This document shows, in pieces, positions 52,526-54,865 of a stretch of DNA of 54,865 nucleotides (positions within the stretch are counted from its first letter, which is position 1; each line of letters starts with the position of its first letter). The DNA lies in the NCBI RefSeq assembly GCF_004122035.1, contig NZ_SAXA01000020.1:1-54865 (forward strand). Direction: 5' to 3'. A program made the position numbers and the translations under genes. Source of the DNA: Ancylomarina salipaludis (GTDB lineage Bacteria > Bacteroidota > Bacteroidia > Bacteroidales > Marinifilaceae). Under the pieces are notes generated by a model. The model had not been told where the DNA came from. It worked only from the letters and a program-made list of their open reading frames with translations, and searched no databases.

Positions 52526-53740
52526 ATGAATTTTAAAATTCTTGTAGCTGCTCTTCTTATTGGAGGAACCGCATTTTCTTCGACAGCCGGAGTAAAAAAA
52601 GACAAAAAAAAGGACAAAAAAGAAGGCTATATTTTTACGGATGTGAAGCGTATGCCAGCAACATCAGTAAAAGATCAGCACCGTTCCGGGACTTGTTGGG
52701 CTTTTTCGGGACTTTCATTTATTGAATCTGAAATGTTGCGTATGGGCAAACCAGAAGTTGATTTATCTGAAATGTTTGTGGTTTACAACTGCTACTCTGA
52801 CAAAGCAATTAAAGACGTTCGTTTGAGTGGTAAATTCAACTTTGGTGGCGGTGGTGCATTCCACGATGTGACCTACGTGATGAAAAATTATGGTATCGTT
52901 CCTGAATCAGTATACGGCGGATTAAACTACGGTGAAAAAGGACATACTCATGGTGAAATGGATATCATCCTAAGCAACTATGTTGATGCTGTTATTGCAA
53001 ATAAAAACAAAAAATTAACACCCAACTGGCACATCGGTTTCGATGGTGTTTTGGATGCTTATTTAGGAAAATTGCCTGAGACATTTAAATACGAAGGTAA
53101 AGAATACACACCCAAGACATTTGCTAAGGATTTTGTAGGCTTAAATCCGGACGACTATATTGAGATTAGCTCTTACACTCACCACCCATTCTATGAAAAA
53201 TTCATTATCGAAGTTGGTGACAACTGGTTATGGGACGAAGTATACAACCTGCCTATTGATGAGATGATGGAAGTTATGGAAAGCGCCATTATGAATGGTT
53301 ACACCATTGGATGGGCTTCTGACGTAAGCGAAAAAGGTTTTGCATATCGTAAAGGTGTTGCAATTGTGCCTGAAGCTGATACTAAAAACATGAGCGATTC
53401 TGAAATTTCTAAATGGCAGGATATGTCAGACCAGAAAAAAGAAGCACAACTTTACACATTCGAAGGTCCTGGAAAAGAAAAAGTAATTACTCAGGAAATG
53501 CGTCAAGTCGCTTTCGATAACTACTCAACGACTGATGATCATGGTATGCACATTGTAGGTATTGCTAAGGATCAAAAAGACAACAAGTACTTTATCGTAA
53601 AGAACTCATGGAATACTGATAACAATCCTTATGAAGGTTATTTTTATGCATCTTTCCCATTTGTGAAATACAAAACCATGTCTTTCATGATTCACAAAGA
53701 TGCTGTTCCTGCTAATATCAAAAAGAAATTAGGTTTGTAA
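52526..53740 (+). CDS. Exported C1-family cysteine peptidase, aminopeptidase C/bleomycin hydrolase type
   Basis: A protein of 404 residues. The N-terminal MNFKILVAALLIGGTAFSSTAG is a signal peptide, followed by a Lys-rich spacer (24-33). The papain-fold active site is Gln51 and Cys57 in KDQHRSGTCWAFSGLSF, His342 in DDHGMHIVGI and Asn360 in VKNSWNT. It is shorter than cytoplasmic PepC (about 440-450), and the export signal is unlike that enzyme. It ends KKKLGL; bleomycin hydrolases use their C-terminus to set aminopeptidase specificity. It probably trims peptides in the periplasm and could serve the peptide-uptake locus, though it is 20 kb away. Confidence 0.92.
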   Translation: MNFKILVAALLIGGTAFSSTAGVKKDKKKDKKEGYIFTDVKRMPATSVKDQHRSGTCWAFSGLSFIESEMLRMGKPEVDLSEMFVVYNCYSDKAIKDVRLSGKFNFGGGGAFHDVTYVMKNYGIVPESVYGGLNYGEKGHTHGEMDIILSNYVDAVIANKNKKLTPNWHIGFDGVLDAYLGKLPETFKYEGKEYTPKTFAKDFVGLNPDDYIEISSYTHHPFYEKFIIEVGDNWLWDEVYNLPIDEMMEVMESAIMNGYTIGWASDVSEKGFAYRKGVAIVPEADTKNMSDSEISKWQDMSDQKKEAQLYTFEGPGKEKVITQEMRQVAFDNYSTTDDHGMHIVGIAKDQKDNKYFIVKNSWNTDNNPYEGYFYASFPFVKYKTMSFMIHKDAVPANIKKKLGL

Positions 53741-53766
53741 TAAGCAAATCCAATTCAATAATACAC

Positions 53767-53797
53767 AAAGCCTGACTGTACTAGTCGGGCTTTTTTT
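53767..53797 (+). terminator. Intrinsic terminator of the C1 peptidase gene
   Basis: Stem AAAGCCTGACT/AGTCGGGCTTT with a short loop is followed by seven T, 27 bp past the stop. Confidence 0.9.
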
Positions 53798-54020
53798 ATT
53801 GCATAAACCAGACTTATTCCGTGATTGCCTTTCTGAAGAATATATTCTTACCAATCGAATACGTGTTCCCCAAATACAATTGTCTTCTTAAGAAAGGATG
53901 TCAAATACAGATTCAAACATTTATTGTCCGATTATTGTAGCATACGATATCCCTTATTAAAGTTGAAGCTATTTTTTTGCATCGACCATTTACAAAATAT
54001 AAAAATTTAATATAAATTCG

Positions 54021-54051
54021 TATCTCTGTAAAGTTTACTACCTTAGAGATA
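54021..54051 (+). promoter_or_regulatory. Nested dyad upstream of the beta-barrel gene
   Basis: Outer arms TATCTCT (54021-54027) and AGAGATA (54045-54051) enclose an exact palindrome GTAAAGTTTAC (54028-54038). It is 50-80 bp before the ATG, in a 360-bp gap with no other feature after the terminator. It could be an operator or leader hairpin. No exact TAnnTTTG box is seen. Confidence 0.4.
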
Positions 54052-54101
54052 GAATTTTAAGTAAAGGACTCATTAGATTATTAATACATAATTTTTACAC
54101 T

Positions 54102-54689
54102 ATGAAAAAGTTATTACTAGTAGCAGCTATCTGCTTATTTTCATCGGCCTTGTTTGCCCAATTATCGTCACCTATCAGTCTTGGTGTACATGGAGGTCTT
54201 GTTAGTACTAAACTAGATGCTAATATGAACGGTGCAAGTATCAAAGAAAATGCGAAAAATGGTATGATGCTGGGGGTTTTTGCAAGAATCAATATCAACA
54301 AATGGTACATTCAGCCTGAATTAAATTATGTGGTTCGTAAAAGTGAAACGGTTATTGCTGGCGAGAGCTATGATTTTAAAACTAAAACAATGGATATTCC
54401 AATGTTGTTGGGTTACAAAATCGTAAAGCTTCCTCTTTTCAAATTAAGAGCTTTTGCTGGGCCTGTAGCATCTTTCAATATTGACAATTCATTCTCTCAA
54501 TCAGTTAAAGATCAATTTGGTGATCCAGATTTCAAAAGTGCTGTTTGGAATGGTAAAGTTGGTGCTGGTGTTGATGTTTGGAAACTGACTCTTGATGTTG
54601 ATTACGAATTTGGTTTAACTGATGTATCATCTGAATTCCTTAAGAAAAATAAGATGGTAAATATCACCTTAGGCTTCCGTTTCTTTTAA
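54102..54689 (+). CDS. Small outer-membrane beta-barrel protein (PorT/OMP_b-brl_2 type)
   Basis: A protein of 195 residues. Signal peptide MKKLLLVAAICLFSSALFAQ, then alternating strands (SLGVHGGLVSTKL; GMMLGVFARININKWYIQPELNYVVRKS; DIPMLLGYKIVKLPLFKLRAFAGPVASF; GKVGAGVDVWKLTLDVDYEFGLTDVS), ending VNITLGFRFF with the terminal Phe needed for outer-membrane insertion. An eight-stranded barrel is expected. Function unknown; such proteins are abundant in Bacteroidota. It is the last complete gene before the right-hand IS. Confidence 0.88.
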   Translation: MKKLLLVAAICLFSSALFAQLSSPISLGVHGGLVSTKLDANMNGASIKENAKNGMMLGVFARININKWYIQPELNYVVRKSETVIAGESYDFKTKTMDIPMLLGYKIVKLPLFKLRAFAGPVASFNIDNSFSQSVKDQFGDPDFKSAVWNGKVGAGVDVWKLTLDVDYEFGLTDVSSEFLKKNKMVNITLGFRFF

Positions 54690-54725
54690 ACGATTTGCAC
54701 TATAAAACACAAAAAACCGTCATTT

Positions 54726-54865
54726 TGTACTGACCCCAAAAAGTTGGACGGTTAAAAAATTAATTTTGAAAATGAGCTCGATACTTTATCGGGCTCATTC
54801 CATTTAGAGCCAAAGATATTCTTTCTTTATTATAATATTGTATGTATTCTTCAATATCGATTTTC
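54726..54865 (-). mobile_element. IS3-family insertion sequence, 3' end (cut by window edge)
   Basis: The terminal repeat starts TGTACTGACCCC at 54726 and runs to about TTGGACG at 54750. The OrfB stop codon is 10 bp inside it. The element reads on the minus strand and continues off the right edge. Confidence 0.85.
54760..54865 (-). CDS. IS3-family transposase OrfB, C-terminal fragment
   Basis: The last 34 codons plus stop are visible. The reading EEYIQYYNKERISLALNGM followed by SPIKYRAHFQN is the standard end of the IS3 OrfB (rve integrase core, IS150/IS3-like group), including the YYNxxR and SPxxYR motifs. The DDE catalytic residues lie outside the window. Confidence 0.9.
   Translation of the reverse strand, partial: KIDIEEYIQYYNKERISLALNGMSPIKYRAHFQN

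Noticed and set aside
1-54865. CRISPR arrays, tRNA or rRNA genes
   Set aside because: No regular short repeats with unique spacers and no cloverleaf or rRNA-like sequence were recognised on reading; a tRNAscan or covariance search would settle it.

Overview
The window comes from a marine-type fermentative member of the Bacteroidales/Marinilabiliales (Bacteroidota), perhaps near Labilibaculum, Marinifilum or Ancylomarina. The evidence is two SusC/SusD pairs, an ECF sigma/FecR pair, LytS/LytTR two-component signalling, low GC, and promoters that fit the Bacteroidota pattern (TTG, about 19 bp, TAnnTTTG). The naming below family level is inference. No rRNA, tRNA or CRISPR array was seen. Both window edges lie inside IS3-family insertion sequences read on the minus strand, so the segment is bounded by IS copies.

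Left part (1-13.4 kb): an IS3 orfA start, a cluster of hairpins, an unrecognised protein ending in a carboxypeptidase-regulatory-like fold, a 42-bp tandem repeat and about 0.85 kb of gene-poor DNA. Housekeeping and stress genes follow: a class I methyltransferase, OsmC-like protein, a divergent Crp/Fnr regulator, a BaiN/HI0933-type flavoprotein, an RlhA-like U32 protein, a PAS histidine kinase and the DEAH helicase HrpB. A 78-bp palindrome resembling a collapsed IS3 element lies upstream of HrpB.

Middle part (13.4-34.7 kb): two nutrient-uptake loci. Locus 1, minus strand, reads ECF sigma - FecR - SusC (with STN signalling domain) - SusD - TlpA-like lipoprotein - secreted thioredoxin. Locus 2, minus strand, reads LytS-type sensor kinase - metzincin-type zinc metalloprotease - SusC - SusD - LytTR response regulator, so the kinase and regulator bracket a protease/uptake block. 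This is the best candidate for a co-ordinated protein or peptide-use system. A transglutaminase-fold lipoprotein sits between the two loci.

Right part (34.8-54.9 kb): a ferredoxin-nitroreductase fusion, KdsA (Kdo-8-phosphate synthase, metal-dependent type by its cysteine), a three-gene NAD-linked [FeFe]-hydrogenase operon, butyrate kinase, glycerate kinase, a class C beta-lactamase-like serine hydrolase, PBP1A, a small orphan protein, RarA, a large TPR protein, a cytidylate-kinase-like protein, a secreted C1 cysteine peptidase of the PepC type and a small outer-membrane beta-barrel. Hydrogenase plus butyrate kinase point to fermentation with H2 and butyrate as possible products. Many genes are followed by clear intrinsic terminators, which lets most transcription units be drawn.
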